Shown one piece after another: positions 49,863 to 59,147 of a stretch of 64,000 nt of DNA. Below the pieces are notes generated by a model, which had not been told where the DNA came from, ran no database searches, and saw only the letters and a program-made list of their open reading frames with translations. This stretch comes from JACRAR01 sp041674465 (GTDB taxonomy: Bacteria; Pseudomonadota; Gammaproteobacteria; Burkholderiales; Rhodocyclaceae): positions 13,896 to 77,895 of the forward strand of contig JBAYVV010000001.1 of assembly GCA_041674465.1 (NCBI GenBank), written 5' to 3'. Each line of letters begins with the position of its first letter. Within the stretch, counting starts at the first letter, position 1. A program made the translations under genes and the position numbers.

Positions 49863-52124
49863 ATGATTGCGCAGGAACTGGAAGTCAGCTTGCATATGGC
49901 CTTTGTCGAGGCGCGCCAGAAACGGCACGAATTCATCACTGTCGAGCATCTGCTGCTGTCATTGCTCGACAATCCCTCGGCGGCCCAGGTACTGCGTGCC
50001 TGCGCCGCGAACATCGAGGAATTGCGCAAGGAGCTTGCCTCCTTCATTGCCGAGCACACCCCGACTGTCAGCGGTACCGACGAAATCGATACCCAACCGA
50101 CACTCGGCTTCCAGCGCGTGATACAGCGTGCCATCCTGCATGTGCAGTCCTCCGGCAAGAAGGAGGTCAATGGCGCCAACGTGCTGGTCGCGATCTTCGG
50201 CGAAAAGGACTCGCACGCCGTTTATTTTCTGCAGCGGCAAGGCGTGACACGACTGGACGTGGTGAACTTCATTTCCCACGGCATCACCAAGTCGCCGTTG
50301 CCGGTGACCCGAGGCGAGTCGGAGCAGGCTGAACAGGAGCAAGATGGGCAGGCATCCGGTGGCGCTCTGGAAAGTTTCGCGCAGAACCTCAATGCCATGG
50401 CGCTGCTGGGCAAGATCGATCCCTTGATCGGCCGCGACAAGGAAATCGAGCGCGTCATTCAAACCATCTGCCGCCGCCGCAAGAACAATCCGTTGCTGGT
50501 GGGCGAAGCCGGCGTCGGTAAAACCGCCATCGCCGAAGGGCTGGCGCGGCGCATCGTGGAAGGACGCGTCCCGGAAATTCTGACGAACGCCACTGTCTAT
50601 GCGCTCGACATGGGCGCCCTGCTCGCCGGCACCAAGTACCGCGGCGACTTTGAACAGCGCCTGAAAGCGGTTCTCAAGCAATTGCTGGAAAATCCGAATG
50701 CCATATTGTTCATCGATGAAATCCATACCCTGATCGGCGCCGGCGCCGCCTCGGGCGGCACGCTCGACGCCTCCAACCTGTTGAAGCCGGCGCTTTCCAG
50801 CGGCACCCTGAAGTGCATCGGCGCGACCACCTACCAGGACTATCGTGGCGTGTTCGAGAAAGACCATGCGCTGTCGCGCCGCTTCCAGAAGATCGACGTC
50901 AATGAGCCTTCGGTCGAGGAGACTGTGGCAATTTTGCGCGGCCTTAAGTCGCGTTTCGAGGAGCACCATGGCATCAAGTATTCCGCCGCGGCAATCTCCA
51001 GCGCGGCCGAACTTTCCGCCAAGTACATCAATGACCGGCATCTGCCCGACAAGGCGATCGATGTCATCGACGAAGCCGGCGCAGCGCAGCGCGTGCTGCC
51101 CAAATCCAAGCAGAAAAAACTGATCGGCAAAATGGAGATCGAGGAAATCGTCGCGCGCATTGCCCGGGTTCCTTCACAGCACGTCTCCAGCGACGACCGC
51201 AGCGCCCTGAAAAATCTCGATCGCGACCTGAAAACCGTGGTGTTCGGGCAGGATCAAGCCATCAATGCCCTGGCGCGCGCCATCAAGATGTCGCGTTCGG
51301 GACTGGGCAGCCCGCTCAAGCCTATCGGCAACTTCCTCTTTTCCGGCCCCACGGGTGTCGGCAAGACCGAAGTAGCGCGTCAGCTGGCCTACTGCATGGG
51401 CATCGAACTGATCCGTTTCGACATGTCCGAGTACATGGAGCGCCATGCCGTCTCGCGGCTGATTGGCGCGCCACCGGGTTATGTCGGCTTCGACCAGGGC
51501 GGTTTGCTGACCGAGGCCGTTACCAAGAAACCGCATGCTGTGCTGCTGCTCGACGAGATCGAGAAAGCACATCCCGACATTTTCAACATCCTGCTGCAGA
51601 TCATGGATCACGGCACCCTGACCGACAACAACGGGCGCAAGGCGGACTTCCGCAATATCGTGATCATCATGACCACCAACGCCGGCGCCGAAGCATTGCA
51701 GAAACCCAGCATGGGCTTCACCACCAACAAGAAGGCGGGCGATGAAATGGAAGACATCAAGCGGATGTTCACGCCGGAATTCAGAAACCGGCTCGACGCC
51801 ACGATTTCCTTTGCGGCACTCGATGCCGAAGTCATACTCCGCGTGGTCGATAAGTTCCTGATGCAGCTCGAAGGACAGTTGCATGAGAAGAAAGTCGAAG
51901 CGATTTTCACCGATGCGCTCAAGGCCTGGCTCGCCGAGCAGGGCTTCGATCCGCTGATGGGTGCCCGCCCCATGGCACGCCTGATCCAGGACACGATCCG
52001 TTCCGCACTGGCCGACGAGTTGCTGTTCGGCAAGCTGGCCGGAGGCGGCAGGGTCACCATCGATCTCGACGAAGATCAGAAGGTGAAACTGGTCTTCGAG
52101 GAAGCCGTCGAGCACGCCGTCTGA
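49863..52124 (+). CDS. clpA: ATP-dependent Clp protease ATPase subunit ClpA
   Basis: AAA+ unfoldase of 753 aa. Clp-N domain (1-150), first Walker A GEAGVGKT (about 217), second Walker A GPTGVGKTE (about 498), Walker B LLLDEIEKAHPDI. It unfolds substrates for ClpP. It begins immediately after clpS. Confidence 0.97.
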   Translation: MIAQELEVSLHMAFVEARQKRHEFITVEHLLLSLLDNPSAAQVLRACAANIEELRKELASFIAEHTPTVSGTDEIDTQPTLGFQRVIQRAILHVQSSGKKEVNGANVLVAIFGEKDSHAVYFLQRQGVTRLDVVNFISHGITKSPLPVTRGESEQAEQEQDGQASGGALESFAQNLNAMALLGKIDPLIGRDKEIERVIQTICRRRKNNPLLVGEAGVGKTAIAEGLARRIVEGRVPEILTNATVYALDMGALLAGTKYRGDFEQRLKAVLKQLLENPNAILFIDEIHTLIGAGAASGGTLDASNLLKPALSSGTLKCIGATTYQDYRGVFEKDHALSRRFQKIDVNEPSVEETVAILRGLKSRFEEHHGIKYSAAAISSAAELSAKYINDRHLPDKAIDVIDEAGAAQRVLPKSKQKKLIGKMEIEEIVARIARVPSQHVSSDDRSALKNLDRDLKTVVFGQDQAINALARAIKMSRSGLGSPLKPIGNFLFSGPTGVGKTEVARQLAYCMGIELIRFDMSEYMERHAVSRLIGAPPGYVGFDQGGLLTEAVTKKPHAVLLLDEIEKAHPDIFNILLQIMDHGTLTDNNGRKADFRNIVIIMTTNAGAEALQKPSMGFTTNKKAGDEMEDIKRMFTPEFRNRLDATISFAALDAEVILRVVDKFLMQLEGQLHEKKVEAIFTDALKAWLAEQGFDPLMGARPMARLIQDTIRSALADELLFGKLAGGGRVTIDLDEDQKVKLVFEEAVEHAV

Positions 52125-52132
52125 ACGCAAAG

Positions 52133-52163
52133 CGCGGGTGGCCGGGCAATCCGGCTACCCGCG
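52133..52163 (+). terminator. Hairpin after clpA
   Basis: CGCGGGT, G, GCCGG pairs with CCGGC, T, ACCCGCG: a 13-bp stem with one G-T pair and a 5-base loop, starting 9 bp after the clpA stop. The tail AGTTAGC is not T-rich. Confidence 0.6.
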
Positions 52164-52185
52164 AGTTAGCAGTCCTCGCCCGTCC

Positions 52186-52686
52186 ATGTCAGAAAGCCTG
52201 CCCACTGCCGATCTCCTCGACAGCCATGAGCCGTTGTTGAACAACGGAACATTGCGCGTGGCAACACCCATGTTCCGGTCTTACGGCGAGCGACGCAGTT
52301 TCCACGGTCAAATCGCCACTCTGAAGCTCTTTGAAGACAATTCACTGGTTCGAAAAGCGCTTGAACAACCGGGCACTGGCCGGGTGCTGGTCATCGATGG
52401 CGGCGGTTCGCTGCGCTGCGCCCTGGTTGGCGACCAATTGGCCCTGCTTGCCGTCAGGAATGGCTGGAATGGCATCATCGTGTATGGCTGCATCCGCGAT
52501 TCGCGGGCCATCGCCGGCATGAACCTGGGTGTTTTCGCCTTGGCCACCCATCCACTCAAAACCGTGAAGAAAAATGTCGGGGACGCCGATGTTTCCGTCA
52601 GCTTTGCCAATGTGACCTTCGTCCCGGGCCAATATCTTTATGCCGACGAGGACGGCCTGCTCGTCAGCACGGCAGCTCTCATCTAA
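52186..52686 (+). CDS. rraA: RraA family protein (RNase E inhibitor / HMG aldolase fold)
   Basis: A 166-residue protein with the RraA pattern: TADLLDSHEP, MFRSYGERRSFHGQI, RVLVIDGGGSLRCALVGDQLA, GWNGIIVYGCIRDS. The family includes RNase E inhibitors and divalent-metal 4-hydroxy-4-methyl-2-oxoglutarate aldolases; the GxIRD motif with Arg and Asp suggests aldolase competence. ATG 52186 is preferred over 52138, which lies in the clpA terminator. Confidence 0.9.
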   Translation: MSESLPTADLLDSHEPLLNNGTLRVATPMFRSYGERRSFHGQIATLKLFEDNSLVRKALEQPGTGRVLVIDGGGSLRCALVGDQLALLAVRNGWNGIIVYGCIRDSRAIAGMNLGVFALATHPLKTVKKNVGDADVSVSFANVTFVPGQYLYADEDGLLVSTAALI

Positions 52687-52943
52687 GAGGCAAGGACGGG
52701 CACTGGTCGCAAGAGCCGCTGAAAGCGATGCGGCGAATTGTCGGTCCACATCTGCAGCACCTTCTCGCACAGGGAAATTCGGCGCTTTTCATCGAATAGT
52801 TAGCCTTATAAGCACTTGTTTGCCCTTGCATGCAACTATTGCTGCTCTGCAATAGATACTTTATACTTCATTAAATGACGGAGCCTGTAATTCCGGAAAC
52901 GTCGCCAACCCCCTCCCCCAACGATCAACACGAGGAATCAGAG

Positions 52944-54242
52944 ATGAACGACCGGAAACAAGCAGCCGCCCTGCTGGCCAAAGATTGGGCTGAAAATCCC
53001 CGCTGGAAAGGCATCAAGCGCCCTTACAGTGCTGAAGACGTCATCCGGTTGCGCGGCTCACTGCCGATTGAATACACCCTGGCTCGTCGCGGCGCGGAAA
53101 AGCTCTGGCACCTGCTGCACCACGAGCCCTACATCAATTGCCTGGGCGCGCTGACCGGCGGACAAGCCATGCAGATGATCAAGGCCGGCATGAAGGCCAT
53201 CTACCTGTCGGGCTGGCAAGTCGCAGCAGATAACAACAACTATGCTGCGATGTATCCGGATCAGTCGCTGTATCCGGTAAATTCCGTGCCGCTGGTGGTG
53301 GAGCGTATCAACAATTCGTTCAAGCGCGCCGACGAAATCCAGTGGGGTAAGGGTCTCAACCCGGGCGACAAGGGCTATATCGACTACTTCGCGCCCATCG
53401 TTGCCGACGCCGAAGCCGGCTTCGGCGGCGTCCTCAACGCCTTCGAACTCATGAAGGCCATGATCCGCGCGGGGGCCGGCGGTGTGCATTTCGAGGACCA
53501 GTTGGCCTCGGTCAAAAAATGTGGCCACATGGGTGGAAAAGTTTTGGTGCCGACCCAGGAAGCCGTGCAAAAACTCGTTTCTGCGCGCCTCGCCGCAGAC
53601 ATTCTTGGCGTCCCGACCATCATCCTGTCCCGCACCGATGCCGAGGCAGCTGATCTGCTGACCTCGGACTACGACCCCAATGACAAGCCATTCATCACCG
53701 GCGAACGGACCGCAGAAGGCTTCTACAAGACCCGCAACGGCCTGGAGCAATCGATCAGCCGTGGCCTGGCGTACGCCCCCTACTCGGACTTGTGCTGGTG
53801 CGAAACCGGCACGCCCGATCTGAACTTTGCCAAGAAGTTCGCCGAAAGCATCCGCGCCAAGTTCCCGGAGAAGCTGCTTGCCTACAACTGCTCGCCGTCC
53901 TTCAACTGGAAGAAGAACCTCGACGATGCGACCATCGCCAAGTTCCAGCGCGAACTGGGTGCGATGGGCTACAAGTATCAGTTCATCACGCTGGCCGGCA
54001 TCCACACCATGTGGTACCACATGTTCGACCTGGCCCATGACTACGTCCGCCGCGGCATGACGGCCTACATCGACAAGGTGCAGGAGCCCGAATTCGCAGC
54101 GCGCGACCGTGGCTACTCCTTTGTCTCGCACCAGCAGGAAGTCGGCACCGGATACTTCGACGACGTCACCACGGTGATTCAGGGCGGCGCGTCTTCGGTC
54201 ACTGCCTTGCACGGTTCGACCGAGGAAGAGCAGTTTCAGTAA
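52944..54242 (+). CDS. aceA: Isocitrate lyase
   Basis: Glyoxylate-shunt enzyme of about 432 aa that cleaves isocitrate to succinate and glyoxylate. The catalytic motif KKCGHMGGK is intact, with GALTGGQAMQM and YIDYFAPIVADAEAGFGG. ATG 52944 has GAGGAA six to eight bases upstream, so the longer start at 52875 is not used. It is followed by aceB after 73 bp. Confidence 0.96.
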   Translation: MNDRKQAAALLAKDWAENPRWKGIKRPYSAEDVIRLRGSLPIEYTLARRGAEKLWHLLHHEPYINCLGALTGGQAMQMIKAGMKAIYLSGWQVAADNNNYAAMYPDQSLYPVNSVPLVVERINNSFKRADEIQWGKGLNPGDKGYIDYFAPIVADAEAGFGGVLNAFELMKAMIRAGAGGVHFEDQLASVKKCGHMGGKVLVPTQEAVQKLVSARLAADILGVPTIILSRTDAEAADLLTSDYDPNDKPFITGERTAEGFYKTRNGLEQSISRGLAYAPYSDLCWCETGTPDLNFAKKFAESIRAKFPEKLLAYNCSPSFNWKKNLDDATIAKFQRELGAMGYKYQFITLAGIHTMWYHMFDLAHDYVRRGMTAYIDKVQEPEFAARDRGYSFVSHQQEVGTGYFDDVTTVIQGGASSVTALHGSTEEEQFQ

Positions 54243-54315
54243 TCTGGTTGAGGTGATCGTGACGCGCGATCACCTCAATTAGGCTCTCCCGCAAGGAGGC
54301 TCAGAAAAGGAAATC

Positions 54316-55917
54316 ATGATGGCGCTCAACCTGCCTGCTGGCGTACAAATCAACGCCCCTCTTCATCCCCGCTTCGAAGAAATTCTCACCCACGACGCGT
54401 TGGCTCTGGTCGCCAAGCTGCATCGCGCTTTCGAGCCGCGTCGCCGCGAATTGCTCAATAAACGCGTCGAGCGCCAGGCTCGCATCGATGCCGGCGAGAT
54501 GCCCGATTTCCTGCCCGAGACCCGGCATATTCGCGAAGGTGACTGGAAAATCGCGTCGGTGCCCAAGGCGCTGGAATGCCGCCGCGTTGAAATCACCGGG
54601 CCGGTCGAGCGCAAGATGATCATCAACGCCTTCAACTCCGGCGCCGATTCCTACATGAGCGACTTTGAGGACTCGAACAGTCCCAACTGGACCAACCAGA
54701 TCCAGGGTCAGGTCAATCTCCATGACGCCATCCGCCGCAAGCTCAGTTTCATCAGTGAGACCGGCAAGGAATACAAGCTCAACGACAAGATCGCGACACT
54801 GCAGGTTCGACCGCGCGGCTGGCATCTCGATGAAAAGCACGTGCTGGTCGACGGCCAGCGCGTCTCTGGCGGCTTGTTTGATTTTGCTCTGGTGTTGTTC
54901 CACAACGCCAAGGAACTGATGGCACGCGGCGCCGGCCCGTTCTTTTATCTGCCAAAAATGGAAAGCCATCTCGAAGCGCGTCTCTGGAACGACATATTCG
55001 TCATGGCGCAAAAAGACATCGGCATCCCGCAAGGCAGCATCAAGGCGACTGTTCTGATCGAAACCATCCTCGCCACCTTCGAACTCGAGGAAATTCTCTT
55101 CGAGCTGCGCGAGCATAGCGCCGGCCTGAATGCCGGACGCTGGGACTACATTTTTTCCTGCATCAAGAAATTCAAGAAGAACCGCAATTTCTGCCTGGCC
55201 AGCCGCTCGGCCATCACCATGGAAGTGCCGTTCATGCGCGCCTATGCACTGGCGCTGGTCAAGGCCTGTCACAAGCGCGGTGCGCCCGCGATTGGTGGCA
55301 TGAGCGCGCTGATCCCGATCAAGAACGATCCCGTCGCCAATGAGAAGGCGCTCGCCGGCATTCGCCACGACAAGACGCGGGACGCCAACGATGGCTATGA
55401 CGGCGGCTGGGTGGCGCATCCGGGGCTGGTATCGATCGCCATGGAAGAATTCGTCAAAGTGCTCGGCGACCGCCCCAACCAGTGGGACAAACAACGCACC
55501 GACACGTTCGGTCCGAGCGACTGGCTCAATTTTCAGCCCGAGCAGCCGATCACCGAAACCGGCGTGCGCAACAATATCAACGTCGGCATCCACTACCTCG
55601 GCAGCTGGCTCGCCGGCAACGGCTGCGTGCCGATCCACAACCTCATGGAAGACGCCGCGACCGCGGAAATCAGCCGATCGCAGATATGGCAATGGGTGGT
55701 CAGCCCCAAGGGCATACTCGATGACGGCCGCAAGGTGACTGCGGAAATGGTTCGCGCCCTCATCGCGGAGGAACTGGCCAAGGTGAAAGCCACGGTCACG
55801 GCCAGCGGCGAGAAGACCGCGACCTACGACCAGGCGGCAAAAATTTTCGAGGAAATGTCGCTCACCGAAAACTACCCTGAGTTTCTGACGCTGCCGCTCT
55901 ACGAAGCCATGGAGTAA
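54316..55917 (+). CDS. aceB: Malate synthase A
   Basis: A 533-residue enzyme condensing glyoxylate with acetyl-CoA to malate. NSGADSYMSDFEDSNSPNW and IPQGSIKATVLIETI with GRWDYIFSCIKKF are the usual active-site segments. AGGAGG lies upstream of the two adjacent ATG codons (54316, 54319). With aceA it completes the glyoxylate shunt. Confidence 0.96.
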   Translation: MMALNLPAGVQINAPLHPRFEEILTHDALALVAKLHRAFEPRRRELLNKRVERQARIDAGEMPDFLPETRHIREGDWKIASVPKALECRRVEITGPVERKMIINAFNSGADSYMSDFEDSNSPNWTNQIQGQVNLHDAIRRKLSFISETGKEYKLNDKIATLQVRPRGWHLDEKHVLVDGQRVSGGLFDFALVLFHNAKELMARGAGPFFYLPKMESHLEARLWNDIFVMAQKDIGIPQGSIKATVLIETILATFELEEILFELREHSAGLNAGRWDYIFSCIKKFKKNRNFCLASRSAITMEVPFMRAYALALVKACHKRGAPAIGGMSALIPIKNDPVANEKALAGIRHDKTRDANDGYDGGWVAHPGLVSIAMEEFVKVLGDRPNQWDKQRTDTFGPSDWLNFQPEQPITETGVRNNINVGIHYLGSWLAGNGCVPIHNLMEDAATAEISRSQIWQWVVSPKGILDDGRKVTAEMVRALIAEELAKVKATVTASGEKTATYDQAAKIFEEMSLTENYPEFLTLPLYEAME

Positions 55918-56042
55918 CTCCAGGAAAACGGGGCATTGCCACGCGGAATCCGCCGGCACTTGCCCTCTTCCGCGACAAGTTGCAAAATCGCGCTTTCGAT
56001 CTGCGCCTGCAATCCATCCGGGGTAATCTCAATGTCATACAC
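55899..56042 (-). CDS. Possible 47-residue protein overlapping the aceB end
   Basis: On the minus strand a GTG at 56042 with GAAGGAA upstream opens a frame reading MYDIEITPDGLQAQIESAIL and onward, ending FSWSYSMAS. Composition is protein-like, whereas the plus strand here is junk-like until 56032. It overlaps aceB by 19 bp and starts across the next gene's ATG. Unproven. Confidence 0.35.
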   Translation of the reverse strand: MYDIEITPDGLQAQIESAILQLVAEEGKCRRIPRGNAPFSWSYSMAS

Positions 56043-56349
56043 AGTGATCGTTTCCTTCACCCGCGACCATCCGTTCGAGTTCAAGTTTCTCGACAATGAC
56101 AGCACCCTGTTCAGCCAGGAAGCAGCGCATCAGTGGCTCGACCAGGAATGGGAAAGCCTGGGATGCGAACCGACCAATCCGGTCGGCAAGGTGTTGCGCC
56201 TGGACAAAGTCCTGCTGGTTGCAAAGGAAGCCGGTGAAAAGCGCTTCGCCGAAAATGGCGACTGGGCACATCGCTATGTGCGCGCCGTAGTCGCCGCTTT
56301 AGGGCGCGATACCGTGCATGTCAACGTCGCCGAACACGAGGTAGGCTGA
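56032..56349 (+). CDS. Hypothetical 105-residue protein
   Basis: Starts MSYTVIVSFTRDHPFEFKF at ATG 56032; the protein is soluble and mildly acidic, with DQEWESLGCEPTNPVGKVLRLDKVLLVAKEAG as a compact domain (about residues 37-70). It ends two bases before the M48 peptidase start, so the two are coupled. No family recognised. Confidence 0.7.
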   Translation: MSYTVIVSFTRDHPFEFKFLDNDSTLFSQEAAHQWLDQEWESLGCEPTNPVGKVLRLDKVLLVAKEAGEKRFAENGDWAHRYVRAVVAALGRDTVHVNVAEHEVG

Positions 56350-56351
56350 GG

Positions 56352-57212
56352 TTGCCAACGCTGGAAAGCACGCTTGAACGGCCGGCTGTCCGGTCTGAAT
56401 TCCGGTCACGCTTCTGGTCTACTTTGGGTCTGGTCTGGCTGTTGGGAGCCAGCGCACTGGCGGCTGAGGGCGATGGCATCCATGTCGACAAGCCTTCGGC
56501 ATTGCGCGAACTGGTGCCGGCAAACCAGATTGAGCGCCAGGCCAACACGGAATATTCCGGACTCAAACGCAAGGCGAACACGCAGCATGCACTGGCGCCG
56601 GACGATCATCCCGACCTGCTGCGATTGCGCGGTATTGCCGAGCGCATCATTCCCTTCGCCGGACGTTTCAATCCCCGTGCTGCGCAATGGCAATGGGAAG
56701 TCAATCTGATCGGATCGAAACAGATCAATGCCTTTTGCATGCCCGGCGGGAAAATCGCCTTTTTCACCGGCCTGCTCGAAGGTCTCAGGCTCAGTGACGA
56801 TGAAGCCGCGATCGTCATGGGACACGAGATCGCTCACGCGCTGCGCGAGCACGCCCGCGAGCGCATGGCCAAAAGCGAGTTGACCAGCCTCGGGGCCAGC
56901 CTGCTGGGACAGTTGGTCGGCAATGGCAGATACGCCGATGCGTTCAAGACCGGCGGCAACTTGCTCACCCTCAGTTTCTCGCGTGAGGACGAAAGCGAAG
57001 CCGATCTGGTCGGCCTGGATCTGGCGGCCCGCGCCGGCTTTGATCCACGCGCCGGCGTCACGCTGTGGGAAAAAATGAGCGCTGCCAATCGCGGCGCACC
57101 ACCACAATGGCTATCCACCCACCCTTCCGGACCGAACCGCATCCGGGATATCGAGCAGCACCTCCCCGAGGTGCTGCCCTTGTTCGAGAAAGCTGTCGCA
57201 AGCAAACGGTAG
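56352..57212 (+). CDS. M48-family zinc metalloprotease
   Basis: A 286-residue exported protease. N-terminal hydrophobic segment (LGLVWLLGASALA, about 25-38), zinc motif VMGHEIAHALREH, third-ligand glutamate region EDESEADLVGLDLAARAG and the tail THPSGPNRIRDIE are typical of M48C (Oma1/BepA/LoiP-like) peptidases that act in periplasmic quality control. TTG at 56352 is the likely start; no upstream ATG exists in frame. It follows the hypothetical gene by two bases. Confidence 0.9.
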   Translation: MPTLESTLERPAVRSEFRSRFWSTLGLVWLLGASALAAEGDGIHVDKPSALRELVPANQIERQANTEYSGLKRKANTQHALAPDDHPDLLRLRGIAERIIPFAGRFNPRAAQWQWEVNLIGSKQINAFCMPGGKIAFFTGLLEGLRLSDDEAAIVMGHEIAHALREHARERMAKSELTSLGASLLGQLVGNGRYADAFKTGGNLLTLSFSREDESEADLVGLDLAARAGFDPRAGVTLWEKMSAANRGAPPQWLSTHPSGPNRIRDIEQHLPEVLPLFEKAVASKR

Positions 57213-57264
57213 CCACGCCTGCGGCATCTGGCCGGATGCTTTGCAATGCGATTTTTTTTCGAAA

Positions 57265-57306
57265 ATGATTCAAGTCAATTTTACGAGAAGGCTTGTCAAC
57301 TATGAT
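57265..57306 (+). promoter_or_regulatory. FNR/Dnr-type box and -10 upstream of the DUF2249-nnrS operon
   Basis: ATGAT-TCAA-GTCAA (57265-57278) matches TTGAT-N4-ATCAA in 8 of 10 positions. TATGAT (57301-57306) is a good -10; transcription would start about 57313, putting the box centre (57271.5) at about -41.5, the class II position. This also decides for ATG 57332 as the gene start. Confidence 0.55.
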
Positions 57307-57331
57307 GAGCAAACCTTCAGCGGAGAATGAC

Positions 57332-57589
57332 ATGACCACGATCCATATCCACACCCGTCCCGATTCGATTTATGAATTCGATGCCCGAGGCGTCGCCAAG
57401 CGTTTCCGGCACGCTGCAATCTTCGGCGCCCTCGACGCTCTCCATCCGGGTGAAACCATGCGCTTCATCAATGACCACGACCCGCTGCCTTTGCTGGAAC
57501 AGATGCAGCAGCACTTCGGCAAGACGGTGGATATTCGCTACAGGCAACGCGAAGCAGGCAGCATCGTCATCGACTTCGTCAAGCAGTGA
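57332..57589 (+). CDS. DUF2249 domain protein
   Basis: An 85-residue SirA/TusA-like fold protein: MTTIHIHTRPDSIYEFDARG, HAAIFGALDALHPGETMRFINDHDP, LLEQMQQHFG, IDFVK. DUF2249 proteins cluster with nitric-oxide and denitrification genes. GGAG lies six bases before ATG 57332; earlier ATGs (57293, 57302, 57305) would overlap the predicted -10. The stop overlaps the nnrS GTG start. Confidence 0.88.
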   Translation: MTTIHIHTRPDSIYEFDARGVAKRFRHAAIFGALDALHPGETMRFINDHDPLPLLEQMQQHFGKTVDIRYRQREAGSIVIDFVKQ

Positions 57590-58746
57590 GTTTCGCTTCA
57601 CACCCATTCTGGCAGGCGGGCTTCCGCCCCTTCTTTACGCTGGCCTGCTTGTCAGGTGTCGTTCTGCCTGCCGTCTGGATCGCGATCTATACCGGCATCC
57701 TGATCCCGCCCTGGGCCACTTTCTCCATCGTGCAGTGGCATGCGCACGAAATGTTTTTCGGTTTCGGCTGGGCGGTGCTCGGAGGGTTCCTCCTGACCGC
57801 CAGCAAGAACTGGGTCAGCATCCGCGGCTATCACGGCAACGCCCTGATCCTGCTCGGCGCAGCCTGGCTCATCGAACGCCTCGGCATGGTGTGCGCGAAT
57901 CTCCTGCCGTTCTGGCTGTTTCGCCTGAGTAACAACCTGTTCCTGCTGTCCATCATCGGCATGCTGTTGTGGACCTTGCTGCGCTATCGCAAACAGGACA
58001 GTTATCGGGACAATTTTTTCTTCGTCTTGCTGTTGCCGCTGTTTGTCGTCGCAAAAGCCTTGCTGCTCGAAAGCGACGCGTATCAGCTCGGCGTCGTCAT
58101 GGCGCTGGGTTTGTTCCGCCTGGCCTTCCTGGTCATGCTCGAGCGCACGCTGACACAATTCATGCAGAACGCGCTCAAAGCGTCGATCCTGCGCAACCCG
58201 CGTCTCGACCTGACGATCAAGGGCTTGGCACTGCTGCTGGTCTTCGCCGCATTTCTGCCGGCAGCGCTGGCAGCAAGTCTGGATGTTCTCCTGGCGGTTC
58301 TGCTGCTCTGGCGTTTCGCTTTCTGGAAGCCCTTGCTGGCGATGCGCCGTCTCGAAATCGGCATCATGTATTTCGCCTACCTCGGCATCGTCGCGCAATT
58401 ACTCATCGCGGCGCTTGACAGTCAGGTACAAATCCCCTGGACAGGAACTCTTGGGGTGCATGTTTTTAGCTTCGGCGTCATGGGTCTGGTCATTCCAGCC
58501 ATGATCACCCGCATTGCAAATGGACACACGGGACGTCCGGTGCGCTTCGAAACCCTGGACAAACTGGTGTTGTGGATCATGCTCTGCGCGCTGGCCCTGC
58601 GTGTGATCGGCACGCAGTTGTGGCCGGCTGCCTACCTGACCTGGCTGGAATTGTCGGCGGCCTGCTGGTGCATCAGCTTTGCAATACTCGCAGTACGGTT
58701 TCTGCCGTTTCTGCTGCGCCCGCGTGTTGACGGCAAGGCTGGCTGA
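57586..58746 (+). CDS. nnrS: NnrS family haem/copper membrane protein
   Basis: A 386-residue protein with about 12 hydrophobic segments. The NnrS pattern is visible: FWQAGFRPFFTLACLSG at the N-terminus, VQWHAHEMFFGFGWAVLGGFLLTA, HVFSFGVMGLVIPAMITRIANGHTGRP. NnrS protects against nitrosative stress and is regulated with denitrification genes. GTG 57586 overlaps the previous stop (GTGA). Confidence 0.95.
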   Translation: MSFASHPFWQAGFRPFFTLACLSGVVLPAVWIAIYTGILIPPWATFSIVQWHAHEMFFGFGWAVLGGFLLTASKNWVSIRGYHGNALILLGAAWLIERLGMVCANLLPFWLFRLSNNLFLLSIIGMLLWTLLRYRKQDSYRDNFFFVLLLPLFVVAKALLLESDAYQLGVVMALGLFRLAFLVMLERTLTQFMQNALKASILRNPRLDLTIKGLALLLVFAAFLPAALAASLDVLLAVLLLWRFAFWKPLLAMRRLEIGIMYFAYLGIVAQLLIAALDSQVQIPWTGTLGVHVFSFGVMGLVIPAMITRIANGHTGRPVRFETLDKLVLWIMLCALALRVIGTQLWPAAYLTWLELSAACWCISFAILAVRFLPFLLRPRVDGKAG

Positions 58747-58763
58747 GAACATCGGGTTATCTC

Positions 58764-59117
58764 ATGGCCATGCGCATGCGTATTTCGCTCTATGTGTTCG
58801 CTGCACTGCTCATCGCAGCACATTTCCTGCGCGCCGGAAATCTGCTGGTGGCCGCGCTCTGCCTGGCAACACCCTTGTTATTTTTCCTGCGCCGCCCCTG
58901 GACGCTGCCACTGCTACAAGGCCTGGCCTATAGCGCCGCTGCCTGCTGGTTGTGGACAGGCTGGGAACTAATCGCCGTGCGCCGTTCCGCAGATCAGCCG
59001 TGGGCGCTCAGCGCCGCCATCCTGCTCGCCGTTGCTGCCTTGAGTGCGGCAAGTGGCGTGCTCTTGTCCAAAAATGATGCCGATCAAGGCGCTGATCCCG
59101 AGAGAAAGCGACAATGA
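58764..59117 (+). CDS. Small hydrophobic membrane protein in nnrS operon
   Basis: A 117-residue protein with three to four hydrophobic helices and a charged C-terminal tail (KNDADQGADPERKRQ). It lies 17 bp after nnrS and 30 bp before the next membrane gene, so it is part of the operon. No family recognised with confidence. Confidence 0.75.
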   Translation: MAMRMRISLYVFAALLIAAHFLRAGNLLVAALCLATPLLFFLRRPWTLPLLQGLAYSAAACWLWTGWELIAVRRSADQPWALSAAILLAVAALSAASGVLLSKNDADQGADPERKRQ

Positions 59118-59147
59118 TCGACTTACCCTGAACCAGGACGATCCACC

